Assembly (NCBI RefSeq): GCF_021117385.1
Contig: NZ_CP088252.1
Location: 1,364,001 to 1,428,000, forward strand
Length of the DNA stretch: 64,000 bases
DNA from: Frateuria soli
Lineage (GTDB): Bacteria > Pseudomonadota > Gammaproteobacteria > Xanthomonadales > Rhodanobacteraceae
Reading direction: 5' to 3'
The notes under the pieces were generated by a model. That model did not search any database, was not told where the DNA came from, and was given only the letters and a program-made list of their open reading frames with translations. This document shows, one piece after another, positions 54,173-62,462 of this stretch (position 1 is its first letter; each line of letters opens with the position of its first letter). The position numbers and the translations under genes were made by a program.

Positions 54173-56113
54173 ATGCCGAGCAACGAAACCGTCCGCCTCC
54201 AGCGCACCCTCGGTGGCGCACTGGGCGTGCTCGTGCTCGGTGTCGCGTTGGTCTACCACTTCTTTCCAGGGGTGTTCCATGTAGACCCCGCCACGATGAC
54301 GGCCCGCCGACCGGCCTCGACGGGATTCCCCGCGCCGGCCGGACAGCCTGCGCCGCGCACTCCGACGGACTCCGAGGTCGATGCCGGACCGCCGCTTACG
54401 CTGGCCCCGGCCGCGGTGATCGCCTCCCGGATGAACAAGGGCAACCAGCACCTGCCCGAGCAGCTCAGTGCCGATACGCCGGAAGTCCAGGCGCTGCTGT
54501 CGCGCGCCGGCAAGGCCATGCAGGAGGGGCGGCTGGTCGGCGACCAGGACAGCGCCGCCGCACTCTACGCGCAGGCCTTGAAGGACAAGCCCGACAGCCG
54601 GGCCGCTGCCCAGGGTCTCAACCAGGTGCGCGCACAGCTGGTGGCGCAGATTGGCCAAGACATCGCGGTCGGCGATGCCGATTCCGCCAGGGACTTGCTG
54701 GAGGGATTGCGTGGGCTTCCGAACACGGCGACCGAGGTCGCGCAGCTGGAGCAGAATCTCGAGACCCTGGCCAGGGTCCGCCCGATGCTGGCCCAGGCCG
54801 CCTCGCTGCTGCAGCAGGGCAAGGTGGACGCACCGCAGGGCGGCAGCGCTCTGGACCTGTACCGCCAGGTTCAGGCGCTCGATCCGCAGAACGCGATGGC
54901 CGAGCAGGGCATCTTCCAGGTGCAGCGGGCGGTGCTCGACCGTGCCCTGGCCGCGGTCGCGCAGAACGACTTCGCCGCTTCCGACCGGGCCCTGGCGGAA
55001 GCGGAAACCATCCGCCCCGGCTCCCAGCAATTGGCAGACGTGCGCAACCGCGTCGAGGGCATCCGCCGTCAGCGGGCAAGCGGCCTGCTGGCGCAGGCAC
55101 GCTCGGCGCTGGATGCCGGCAACCTGGACCTGGCGCAGCGGCTTGCCGGACAGGCCCAGGCCCTCCAGCCGGACCTGAAGGGCATCGAGGCGTTCCAGCA
55201 GCAGCTCACCAATGCCCGCCTGTATGCCAGTTACAAGCCGGGCCAGGTGTTCAGCGATCGTTTCGTGGACCTGCCGGGCCATACCCCGGCGATGGTGGTC
55301 ATCCCCACCGGCAGTTTCCGCATGGGTGCACCCGACGGCGAGGAGGGCCACACCGATGCGGAAACGCCGGTTCATCAGGTCACGCTGGACAAGGGCTTTG
55401 CCATGGCGCGCGCCGAAGTGACGGTGGGCCAGTTCCGCGAGTTCGTGCGGGCCAGCGGTTACCAGCCCGACTCGGTCAGGCTGGGTGGCGCCAGCGTGTA
55501 CGACGAGCGCAGCGGTGTGCTGCGCGACGATTCGCGCGCCACCTGGCAGGACGACTACGCAGGTCGCCCGGCGCCGGACGACTTTCCGGTGGTCAACGTG
55601 TCCTGGCGCGATGCCCGGGCCTATGCCGCCTGGCTCGGCGAGCGCACAGGCAAGCGCTATCGCCTGCCGAGCGAGGCCGAGTTCGAGTACGCCTTGCGCG
55701 GCGGCACCCAGACCCGCTTCTGGTGGGGCGAGCAGGCGCCCACCCGCAAGGTCGAGAACCTCACCGGCAGCGGCGACCGTTCCCCCAGCGGACGGCGCTG
55801 GAGCAACGCCTTCCCCAGCTACCGCGACGGCTATTGGGGGCCGGCGCCGGTAGCCAGCTTCGCCGCCAACCCGTTCGGGCTGTATGACATCGACGGCAAC
55901 GTGTCCGAGTGGACCGTGGACTGCTGGCACGACAACTTCGTCCGTGCACCGGTCGATGGCAGCGCCTGGCTCAACCCCGGCTGCAGTTTGCACGTAGTGC
56001 GCGGCGGTTCCTGGGGAAGTTCACCCGAGCAGGTGCGCTCGGCCTACCGACAAGGGGCCGATGCCCGGCTGCGCAGCGCACGCGTGGGTTTCCGCGTCGT
56101 TCGCGAACTCTAG
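54173..56113 (+). CDS. membrane-anchored protein with TPR-like repeats and a SUMF1/FGE domain
   Basis: 646 residues. A single N-terminal transmembrane helix (GALGVLVLGVALVYHFFPGVF, residues about 14-34), an extracytoplasmic Pro/Thr-rich linker, helical repeats from about 90 to 360 (AAQGLNQVRAQLVAQIG, ALDPQNAMAEQGIFQ) and a formylglycine-generating-enzyme-like domain from about 366 (MVVIPTGSFRMGAP, ETPVHQVTLDKGFAMARAEVT, VNVSWRDARAYAAWL, GNVSEWTVDCW, VVRGGSWGSS). The paired copper-binding cysteines of true FGE are not seen, so a PvdO-like or structural role is more likely. No sulfatase gene is near. Confidence 0.85.
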   Translation: MPSNETVRLQRTLGGALGVLVLGVALVYHFFPGVFHVDPATMTARRPASTGFPAPAGQPAPRTPTDSEVDAGPPLTLAPAAVIASRMNKGNQHLPEQLSADTPEVQALLSRAGKAMQEGRLVGDQDSAAALYAQALKDKPDSRAAAQGLNQVRAQLVAQIGQDIAVGDADSARDLLEGLRGLPNTATEVAQLEQNLETLARVRPMLAQAASLLQQGKVDAPQGGSALDLYRQVQALDPQNAMAEQGIFQVQRAVLDRALAAVAQNDFAASDRALAEAETIRPGSQQLADVRNRVEGIRRQRASGLLAQARSALDAGNLDLAQRLAGQAQALQPDLKGIEAFQQQLTNARLYASYKPGQVFSDRFVDLPGHTPAMVVIPTGSFRMGAPDGEEGHTDAETPVHQVTLDKGFAMARAEVTVGQFREFVRASGYQPDSVRLGGASVYDERSGVLRDDSRATWQDDYAGRPAPDDFPVVNVSWRDARAYAAWLGERTGKRYRLPSEAEFEYALRGGTQTRFWWGEQAPTRKVENLTGSGDRSPSGRRWSNAFPSYRDGYWGPAPVASFAANPFGLYDIDGNVSEWTVDCWHDNFVRAPVDGSAWLNPGCSLHVVRGGSWGSSPEQVRSAYRQGADARLRSARVGFRVVREL

Positions 56114-56276
56114 ACACGGCTCTGAAGAGGATGCCGCATGGGTGGGTCCTGGTACGCCGTGGGCATGCATTGGCCTACCCAAGCCGAGCGACTTCTGTAA
56201 GACTGCATGACCGGCCAGCAGCATGCGCTCTGCTTGCCGGATTCCCGGCGGCGGAGCCCCCCGGGGGGAGGGCGCA

Positions 56277-56519
56277 ATGAATCCGGAAACCGTACGCTTG
56301 TTCGTGCCGTTCAGCGGCGAGGCTCCCTGGATCGTCCGGGGCGGAGCCTCCCGGGTGGGAACGTATCCCACCCGCGCTGAAGCGATCTCGGCGGCCGTGC
56401 GGGTGCGCGCCAAGCTGGCGCGTGCCTGGGGTATCCAGCACCCGCCCGTGCGCGTGCAGGAGAGCGACGGCAGCTGGCGCGAACTGGCCGAACCGGACTC
56501 CCTGACCCTGCTGCAATAG
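56277..56519 (+). CDS. small protein, DUF2188-like
   Basis: 80 residues from ATG 56277 with GGGGGGAGGG upstream. The order RVGTYPTRAEAISAAVRVRAK followed by VRVQESDGSWREL resembles DUF2188-type proteins, short alpha/beta modules found near regulators and in phage-related or stress genes. Function unknown. It ends 9 bases before the receiver gene, so the two are probably cotranscribed. Confidence 0.75.
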   Translation: MNPETVRLFVPFSGEAPWIVRGGASRVGTYPTRAEAISAAVRVRAKLARAWGIQHPPVRVQESDGSWRELAEPDSLTLLQ

Positions 56520-56528
56520 GTAGCCCTG

Positions 56529-56894
56529 ATGGAAAAGACTTCCGGCCCCTGGCGAATCCTGCTGGTCGAAGATGAAATGCTGGTGGCCATGTTGCTGGAA
56601 GACATGCTTTCGGAGGCCGGCCACACGATTGTCGGCCCGATGGCGAGGATCGACCAGGCAGTGGAGGCCGCTCGCACGAAGGCGATCGACCTGGCCATCC
56701 TCGACGTGAACCTCGGCGGCGAAGAGGTCTACCCCGTCGCCGAAGCCCTGGCGGCCCGCGAGATCCCGTTCGCCTTCGCCACCGGCTATGGCGCCCAGGG
56801 GCTGCGCGAGCCCTGGCAGGCCCGTCCGACGTTGCAGAAGCCGTTCCACCGCGCGGACTTGTTCCGGATGGTGGCCGAACTGGCGTCGTTGTAG
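56529..56894 (+). CDS. single-domain response regulator
   Basis: 121 residues made only of a receiver domain: acidic pair Glu14-Asp15, phosphoacceptor Asp59 in AILDVNLGG, Thr in FATGYGAQG and Lys104 in LQKPF. It has no output domain, so it acts by binding a partner, as a phosphate sink, or in a relay. No complete histidine kinase lies next to it; the neighbouring MASE1 protein has lost the expected kinase residues. Clearly paired with the 80-residue gene before it. Confidence 0.9.
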   Translation: MEKTSGPWRILLVEDEMLVAMLLEDMLSEAGHTIVGPMARIDQAVEAARTKAIDLAILDVNLGGEEVYPVAEALAAREIPFAFATGYGAQGLREPWQARPTLQKPFHRADLFRMVAELASL

Positions 56895-56971
56895 TCGCGT
56901 TTGATGCGGTCACTGGGTCGGGGAAAGAGACGACCGTTCAGCTCTGCCGGCAGATGCCGATATACACAATT

Positions 56972-56988
56972 GGAGCTACGCTAGCTCC
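56972..56988. promoter_or_regulatory. 17-bp palindrome GGAGCTAcgcTAGCTCC
   Basis: Perfect 7-bp arms with a 3-base centre, just after an AT-rich tract (gatatacacaat) and 68 bases before the MASE1 start. The place and symmetry suggest an operator in the MASE1 promoter; the binding protein is unknown. Confidence 0.6.
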
Positions 56989-57056
56989 CCGGGACCGCGC
57001 AGCCGTTGGTCCCGAGGGAAAGGGGTGGTTCCGAGTAGAGACCGTGTTCCGGTTTC

Positions 57057-58730
57057 ATGGCTAATTCACACGGCTTGGTGGATTTGCGTGAACGCGCGTC
57101 ACGGGCAGGCGTGATCCAGGATGACAGGGGAAGGGAGATGCTACGGGGGTTAGGGACAAGTGCCTTGATGCGTCACGTCGCCGTGGCTGTCACTTATGCG
57201 GCCGGGTACGGCCTCATGCACCATCTTTCGTTTTCTCATTGGGCCCTCTTTGCCGGATTCAGGTTAAGCGCGCTGCTTTTTGTTCCGTACCGGTTCTGGC
57301 CCGCTCTCCTTGTTGGCGAAAGCGCCGCGTTGGTTGGCAACGCCGTGGATTGCGCGAGCGAATACGGGTGGCTGTGGGGCGCGACATACATGGTGCCTCC
57401 AATGCTGTTCACGATGCCGGTAGTGCGTTGGTGCCGGGAACGTCGCAGGCTTTTCCCGACGACCACCACGACAAACATGAATGTCCTGCTTTTGACGACC
57501 TTTGCAGTGGCACTCATCGGAACGAGCGTGAACATGGCGACCTACTCGCTCATGCGCGGCGTGGAGGTCGATGCATTCGACGTCAAGGCCCAGGTTGTCG
57601 CCGGTTGGTACTTCGTGGGCAACTACATGGGCGTGCTCACCATCGTGCCGCTGGTGTTGCTTGCGCGAGAGGCTCTGCTTGCGACCGGCTGGCGCCGGCT
57701 GTGGGTGCGTCTGTCGGAGAGCCGCCTGGTCATGGAAAGCATATGCTTGCTGGTTCCTGCCCTGGCGCTCCTTGTCTGGCTGGCATCGAGGGCGGCAGGG
57801 GAGGCAGCGCAGGAGGCGCGGGTCGCGATGTTCCTGCCTGTTGCATGGCTGGCGTTGCGACATGGTTGGCGCGGAGCGGCCGTGGGAGGGACCGTGGCCA
57901 GCATCGCGGTCGTACTTTCGATGCCGGCCGTCGAGGACAGTGACACGCTTCATGCGCAGGTTTTCATTGCCTTTACCACGACCACGATGCTGATGCTTGG
58001 TGGACGTATCGCAGCGCTGCACGAAAAAGAGGAGCGCGGGCTGGTCGATGCGCGGATGGCTTTCGCTGTCGCCCAGCGCAATGCCTCGCTCGGCGAATTG
58101 CAGCTGCGGCAGACCTCATACGCGCTTGAGCAGATGAGCGGCATGATCCAGGCCTCTTACAACCAGTTGCTTGGTCGCCTGCGTTGCCTTTTGCCTGGGA
58201 CTGACGAGCGCAGCTATTACCGCCAGGCGGCGATTACGCAGCATCAGATGTATCGCCTCGCGGATTCACTGTATCCGCTCACTTGGCGCGAACGCGGTCT
58301 ACCGGCAGCGCTGCGTGAAGGAGCGATGCCGCGGGCGCTGGATGAGTCGGGTATTTCTTACTGGTGCGAAGTTCGGGGCACCGCGCTCGATGAAATGCCC
58401 AACAGCCTGCACATCGCCTTGTATCGCCTGGCATGTGAGGCGGTTAGCCTGGCCTGCTCGAAGCGGGACGTCAGCCGCATCGTTCTGCATCTTCGAAGCG
58501 GCTCGCTGGGCGGTCGTCGCTGGGCCTTACTTCGCGTGGATAGTCACGTCGAGTACGAACGGCTTGGCAGGATTCGTTGGGATGAACTCCTGCCTGCCCT
58601 GGGGGGCAGTGGCCTGGGCCTGGGTGCCATCAAAGACAGGGCGGCGATCTTTGGAGGAAAAGCTCGGACACGCGCGCTGGGGCAGGGCAACCGCATCAGC
58701 GTGCTTGTCTCGGAGCCGGACATGTTTTGA
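57057..58730 (+). CDS. MASE1 membrane sensor with a degenerate kinase module
   Basis: 557 residues from ATG 57057. Eight or so transmembrane helices (about 37-325) form a MASE1 sensor domain (YGLMHHLSFSHWALFAGFRLSALLF-type helices, here named only by type). A coiled segment (about 335-370) takes the place of a dimerisation domain but has no phosphorylatable ER..H motif. The C-terminal part resembles a NarX/DesK-type ATPase: GGSGLGLGAIKDRAAIFGG retains the G-box, but the N-box Asn is missing (LACEAVSLACSKRDVSRI). So it is probably not an active kinase. Base composition is less GC-rich than its neighbours, hinting at different history. Confidence 0.82.
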   Translation: MANSHGLVDLRERASRAGVIQDDRGREMLRGLGTSALMRHVAVAVTYAAGYGLMHHLSFSHWALFAGFRLSALLFVPYRFWPALLVGESAALVGNAVDCASEYGWLWGATYMVPPMLFTMPVVRWCRERRRLFPTTTTTNMNVLLLTTFAVALIGTSVNMATYSLMRGVEVDAFDVKAQVVAGWYFVGNYMGVLTIVPLVLLAREALLATGWRRLWVRLSESRLVMESICLLVPALALLVWLASRAAGEAAQEARVAMFLPVAWLALRHGWRGAAVGGTVASIAVVLSMPAVEDSDTLHAQVFIAFTTTTMLMLGGRIAALHEKEERGLVDARMAFAVAQRNASLGELQLRQTSYALEQMSGMIQASYNQLLGRLRCLLPGTDERSYYRQAAITQHQMYRLADSLYPLTWRERGLPAALREGAMPRALDESGISYWCEVRGTALDEMPNSLHIALYRLACEAVSLACSKRDVSRIVLHLRSGSLGGRRWALLRVDSHVEYERLGRIRWDELLPALGGSGLGLGAIKDRAAIFGGKARTRALGQGNRISVLVSEPDMF

Positions 58731-58760
58731 AATTGTTTCTTCTCTTCGTCCGGCCAGAAA

Positions 58761-58784
58761 AAAACCGCCTCGAAAGGCGGTTTT
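58761..58784. terminator. bidirectional terminator between the MASE1 gene and the secreted-protein gene
   Basis: Stem AAAACCGCCT/AGGCGGTTTT with CGAA tetraloop, flanked by A-tract and T-tract so it terminates transcripts from both sides. It separates convergent genes by 61 bases in all. Confidence 0.93.
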
Positions 58785-58791
58785 TTTTATA

Positions 58792-59280
58792 TCAATTCAG
58801 GTGCCCATTGCATTCGGCCGGATTATCGCAAGGTGCTATGAGCGTGCTCGTTGTCATGGGCGAAACGGAGAACCGGGTAGTGCCGTCGCTCATCGGCACT
58901 ACATCGAGTTGCATGCTGTCGTCCTTGTACACCGTCTCGGTATAGGACGTCAGCGGCACTACCGTGCTCGCTTCCGGCAGCGACTGTTGCGGCGTCGCAA
59001 TGCGCTGTGCATCGCGCCCCATGGGGAGGACCAGGAACTGTCCGCCCGCAGCACCGAACGCGACGCGCACATTGCCGTTAGCGTCGTTGACTTGTACGTA
59101 GCGAATGCCGTTGTTGGCAAATACGTAGACGTGCCAGTTCGGATTCGCGCTTACGTCTTGTGCATTCGGCCAGGCCTGTCCCAAGCCATTGCTCAGGGGT
59201 GCTGCCGACAACGTGGTGACCGCGAGTCCCATGGCGACCATGCCGGCGCAGAGAACCCGGCGAGACGAAAGTTTGCTCAT
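58792..59280 (-). CDS. small secreted protein of unknown function
   Basis: 162 residues from ATG 59280 (AAGGGG upstream by 9 bases; ATG 59286 is an alternative). Signal peptide VLCAGMVAMGLAVTTLSA|A. The mature part has a WHVYVFANNGIRYVQVNDANGN core (GIRYVQVND), suggesting a small beta-sandwich, and one Cys pair near the C-terminus (APCDNPAECNGHLN) that may form a disulfide. No family recognised. Base composition is lower in GC than most of the window. Confidence 0.72.
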   Translation of the reverse strand: MSKLSSRRVLCAGMVAMGLAVTTLSAAPLSNGLGQAWPNAQDVSANPNWHVYVFANNGIRYVQVNDANGNVRVAFGAAGGQFLVLPMGRDAQRIATPQQSLPEASTVVPLTSYTETVYKDDSMQLDVVPMSDGTTRFSVSPMTTSTLIAPCDNPAECNGHLN

Positions 59281-59480
59281 AACCATATTCCCCTTGTTGA
59301 TTTGCCCATTGATCGAGCAATGCCACTCTATCAGCAGCAAAAGTGATGTTTTTGAGAACAGGGAGTGCTAATGCAAATCCGGAGGAGCTTGCGGCTCCTT
59401 ACCAGGGCGGCGTGGGTGATTGCCGCGCAGGAGTCGGCTGTGCATAGAGCTGTCCCGGCAGTACTTGCTTGAAAAAATAA

Positions 59481-59499
59481 AGCCCGCTCATGGCGGGCT
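59481..59499 (-). terminator. intrinsic terminator of tRNA-Leu
   Basis: Stem AGCCCGC/GCGGGCT with 5-base loop; on the minus strand it is followed by TTATTTTTTC. Lies 21 bases after the tRNA end. Confidence 0.9.
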
Positions 59500-59520
59500 C
59501 CGTCGGCGACGCGCTTCTTG

Positions 59521-59606
59521 TGGTACCGGTGATAGGACTCGAACCTACACTCTGTCGCCAGAAGCGGATTTTGAGTCCGCCGCGTCTACCATTCCGCCAC
59601 ACCGGC
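59521..59606 (-). tRNA. tRNA-Leu (anticodon CAA)
   Basis: 86 bases with CCA and a long variable arm. Acceptor GCCGGTG/CACCGGT, anticodon arm CGGACTCAAAATCCG with CAA (reads TTG), T-arm GGTTCGAGTCC. Confidence 0.95.
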
Positions 59607-59630
59607 ACAAGAAACCGAATTATGCCCGGC

Positions 59631-60212
59631 TCAGTGCACCGGGTCGAGCCCCAGTTGGCGCTCGCAGCGTTCGTAGCCGTGATCTTCCGGCAAGGGCTGG
59701 AAGATCGCGCAGCGGGTCATGTTGCCGGAGTAGATGTGCAGGCTGACCGCGATGGCGTCTTCGCTCGGGTTGCGGATCGTGTGGTACTCGTGGGGCGGGA
59801 TCAGGCTGCCGGCCGAGCCCGGGCCGGCCTGGATCGAGCCGACCGGCTGGAAGCGGCAGTGGCCGTTCTCGTCGGCGAGGCGTTCGTACTGCACCACCTC
59901 CAGCGCGCCGCTCCAGACGCCCTCGACGCACCACATGCCGCAATGGTCGTGGATCGGAGTGCCCTGGCCGGGACCCCAGGTCATCGCCACCACGCAATAG
60001 CCGTGCTTCTCGCTGCGGTAGAGCTCGCGTCGGGCGTAGCGGCCCTCGGCGGTCTCGAATACGCAATCGGGCAGTTTGACCGCGCCGCTGCGCATCAGCT
60101 TGCACAACCCGTTGCGCAAGGTATCGGTGACGGCGAAGGTGGTTTCCATGCCGACGGCGTGATCGATCGCTTCGATCAGTTCGCGGCAGCCGGGAAATTC
60201 CGTGGTGAGCAT
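59631..60212 (-). CDS. cysteine dioxygenase-family thiol dioxygenase
   Basis: 193 residues. Cupin fold with the iron ligands in GTPIHDHCGMWCVEG and the later His in HEYHTIRNP. The family oxidises cysteine or 3-mercaptopropionate to sulfinates with a non-haem iron centre. The Arg that clamps the cysteine carboxylate is not obvious from the sequence alone, so either substrate is possible. Encoded 76 bases downstream of metX on the same strand, which suggests a sulfur-amino-acid role. Confidence 0.85.
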   Translation of the reverse strand: MLTTEFPGCRELIEAIDHAVGMETTFAVTDTLRNGLCKLMRSGAVKLPDCVFETAEGRYARRELYRSEKHGYCVVAMTWGPGQGTPIHDHCGMWCVEGVWSGALEVVQYERLADENGHCRFQPVGSIQAGPGSAGSLIPPHEYHTIRNPSEDAIAVSLHIYSGNMTRCAIFQPLPEDHGYERCERQLGLDPVH

Positions 60213-60288
60213 GGGGATTCTCGCGGTACGACTTCACGCCGAGTTTAGCGCACAGCTGTTAGCCGGCCGAGACAGACTCGTCAGGAAT

Positions 60289-61434
60289 TCACAGACGGGC
60301 AAGAAAGCCGCCGATGGCGCGGCTGTAGTTTGGGATGTCGACCAGGAACGCGTCGTGACCCTGCGGCGAGTCCAGCGCCACAAATTCGACCTTGGCCCCT
60401 GCGGCGGACAGGCCGGTGGCGATCTGCTCCTGCTGTTCGAGCGGGAACAGGATGTCGGTGCTGACGCCGATCACCAGTGCGCGCTCGATCCGGATGCGCT
60501 TCAGGCCTTCCATGGTGTCGCCGCCGCCGTATTCGCCGATATCGAACCAGTCGCTCGCGCGCGACAGATAGAGGTAGCAATTGGGATCGAAGCTGCGTAC
60601 GAAGCGCTGGGCGTGGCCCTGCAGATAGGACTCGACCTGGAACTCGAAACCGAACGGTTCGTCCTCGCGCTTCTCCGGATCCAGCCGGATGCGCGCGAAA
60701 CGGCCGTTCCACTCCATCGCGGAGCGGTAGGTGATCACGCCCAGCTTGCGGGCGATGCTCATGCCCATCTCGGGATAGCGATCGCCCTCGCCGTCATGGC
60801 CGCCCTCGAAGTGGATGTCGTAGTCGCCGCCATTCCATTTCGGGTCGAGCCGGATCGCCTCGCGCTGCAACGAGCGGATGGCGATGGCGAAAGGCTGCGC
60901 CTGCGGCGCGGTATCCACGCTGACGTGCGCGCGCACGCTACCCGGATGCAACACCATGTAGGCCAGTGCGCTCATGCCGCCCATCGAGCAGCCGATGAGG
61001 CAGGCCAGCCGTTCGATGCCCAGACCATGGCGTACCAGCTCGAAGGCGGCGTTGGCGACATCTTCCAGCGAGAGCTCAGGGAACGCCAGGCGGTAAGGCT
61101 CGCCGGTGGCCGGGTCGGTCGATGCGGGGCAGGTCGAGCCCTTGTCGCTGCCGAGCGAATTGACGCAGATGACGAACCAGCGGTCGGTGTCGATGGCCTT
61201 GCCTGGACCAAGCATTCCCTCCCACCAGCCCGGGCCGGGGTCCCCGGCGTTGGAGGCTGCGTGCGCGCTGGGGGAAAGGCCGGTGAGGATCAGCACGGCA
61301 TTGCCACGGGCCGCATCGAGCTGCCCCCAGGTTTCGTACGCTATCCGTGCCCCATGCAACTGGCCGCCCCGCTTCATCGGAAACGGCGAGGGCAGGGCGT
61401 GGTAACGGCGTGCGTCGGGGGCTTGCGCGGTCAT
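60289..61434 (-). CDS. metX: MetX-family acyltransferase, probably serine O-succinyltransferase
   Basis: 381 residues. Alpha/beta-hydrolase fold of the MetX family: YETWG near 35, VNSLGSDKGSTCPAS with a conserved Cys/Ser loop, nucleophile elbow IGCSMGGMSAL, Asp in GVSTDILFP and His in SPQGHDAF. The C-terminal motif and length match homoserine O-acetyltransferases, but many Xanthomonadales members of this branch make O-succinyl-serine for cysteine synthesis instead. The ATG overlaps the ccmI stop as ATGA. Which acyl acceptor it uses is unresolved. Confidence 0.85.
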   Translation of the reverse strand: MTAQAPDARRYHALPSPFPMKRGGQLHGARIAYETWGQLDAARGNAVLILTGLSPSAHAASNAGDPGPGWWEGMLGPGKAIDTDRWFVICVNSLGSDKGSTCPASTDPATGEPYRLAFPELSLEDVANAAFELVRHGLGIERLACLIGCSMGGMSALAYMVLHPGSVRAHVSVDTAPQAQPFAIAIRSLQREAIRLDPKWNGGDYDIHFEGGHDGEGDRYPEMGMSIARKLGVITYRSAMEWNGRFARIRLDPEKREDEPFGFEFQVESYLQGHAQRFVRSFDPNCYLYLSRASDWFDIGEYGGGDTMEGLKRIRIERALVIGVSTDILFPLEQQEQIATGLSAAGAKVEFVALDSPQGHDAFLVDIPNYSRAIGGFLARL

Positions 61435-62462
61435 GGGTGGATCTTGTCGATGACGATCCGTACCGGGTCGGCCTGGTCCACCGGCACCACGCCGGCGTCA
61501 CCCTCCAGATCGCCAGCCTGGGCGCTGGCCTGGCCGCTGGCGCTGATCCTTGCGCCGACGAACACCTTGTCCGCCAGGGAGAGCTTGAACTGGGGCGCCA
61601 TCGCCATCGCATCGGTCAGGGTGACCGTGGCGGGCAACTGCGCGGCATCCAGGCGCGCTACGGCCAGCGGCATTGGCGGCCCCTGTTCAGCGCGTGCGTA
61701 GACGAACAACGCCGCGCCTGGCTGGAGCCTGTCGCGCAGCGCGGGGGCAAGCTGGACCTGTACCGTGAGATGGGGACCCTCGGTGCTGGCGGCGGAAGCC
61801 GGCTTTGCGCCGGCGCGCGCCTCGGCCACGGCGATCTGCTCGGTCACCGCCTTGGCTACGTTGGAGCCGGGATCAAGCAGCGGTTGCAGGCGACGCCAGG
61901 TGGCGGCTGAGGCGGCGTAGTCATCGTGCTGGAACTGGCTGATGCCGAGCAGCCACAGGCCGCGCTGGTTGGTCGGATCCGCGGCCACCGCCTGCTTGAG
62001 CAAATCCAGGGCACGCCCCTCGATACGATGGTCGTCCCGCGCCATGGAATCGGCCTCGGCCCAGCCGACCATGGCCGCGGTGTTCTTCGGATCGAGGCGG
62101 AGCGCCTGGCCGTAGGCTTCGCGCGCCTGTGCGTTCTGGTGCAGCGCGGCCTCGGTCTGCGCCAGCAACATCCAGCCCTGCAGGTCGTCCGGCTGCTGCT
62201 TGAGGTGGTCCCGCAGCTCGGCGACGGCCTGGCCGATGTCCATGGACGGCGGGGCCGCCACGCCGTTCAAGGCTACCGGCGTGCCAACCATCAGGTACAA
62301 CCCGCCAGCCGCCAGCGGTACCACGAAGGCCACCACGAGCACGAGTGCGAACAGGCCGCCCGGGCGACCCTGGCGGCGGCCATGCCGCACCAGTGGCCAG
62401 AGCAGCAGCGCGAGCGCCGCCGCGATCATCGCGGCAGCGATCAGGTAGAACGCGAGCTTCAC
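61431..62462 (-). CDS. ccmI: cytochrome c maturation protein CcmI (TPR)
   Basis: 343 residues from GTG 62462, whose last two bases overlap the ccmH stop (GTGA). Two N-terminal transmembrane helices (FYLIAAAMIAAALALLLWPLV and LFALVLVVAFVVPLAAG) and TPR repeats (DDLQGWMLLAQTEAALHQNAQAREAYGQAL, described by its LQGW...YGQAL helices) in the periplasm. CcmI escorts apocytochrome c to the haem ligation complex. A C-terminal beta-domain (LTVQVQLAPALRDRL) matches the CcmH/CycH end. Part of the operon. Confidence 0.92.
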   Translation of the reverse strand: MKLAFYLIAAAMIAAALALLLWPLVRHGRRQGRPGGLFALVLVVAFVVPLAAGGLYLMVGTPVALNGVAAPPSMDIGQAVAELRDHLKQQPDDLQGWMLLAQTEAALHQNAQAREAYGQALRLDPKNTAAMVGWAEADSMARDDHRIEGRALDLLKQAVAADPTNQRGLWLLGISQFQHDDYAASAATWRRLQPLLDPGSNVAKAVTEQIAVAEARAGAKPASAASTEGPHLTVQVQLAPALRDRLQPGAALFVYARAEQGPPMPLAVARLDAAQLPATVTLTDAMAMAPQFKLSLADKVFVGARISASGQASAQAGDLEGDAGVVPVDQADPVRIVIDKIHP

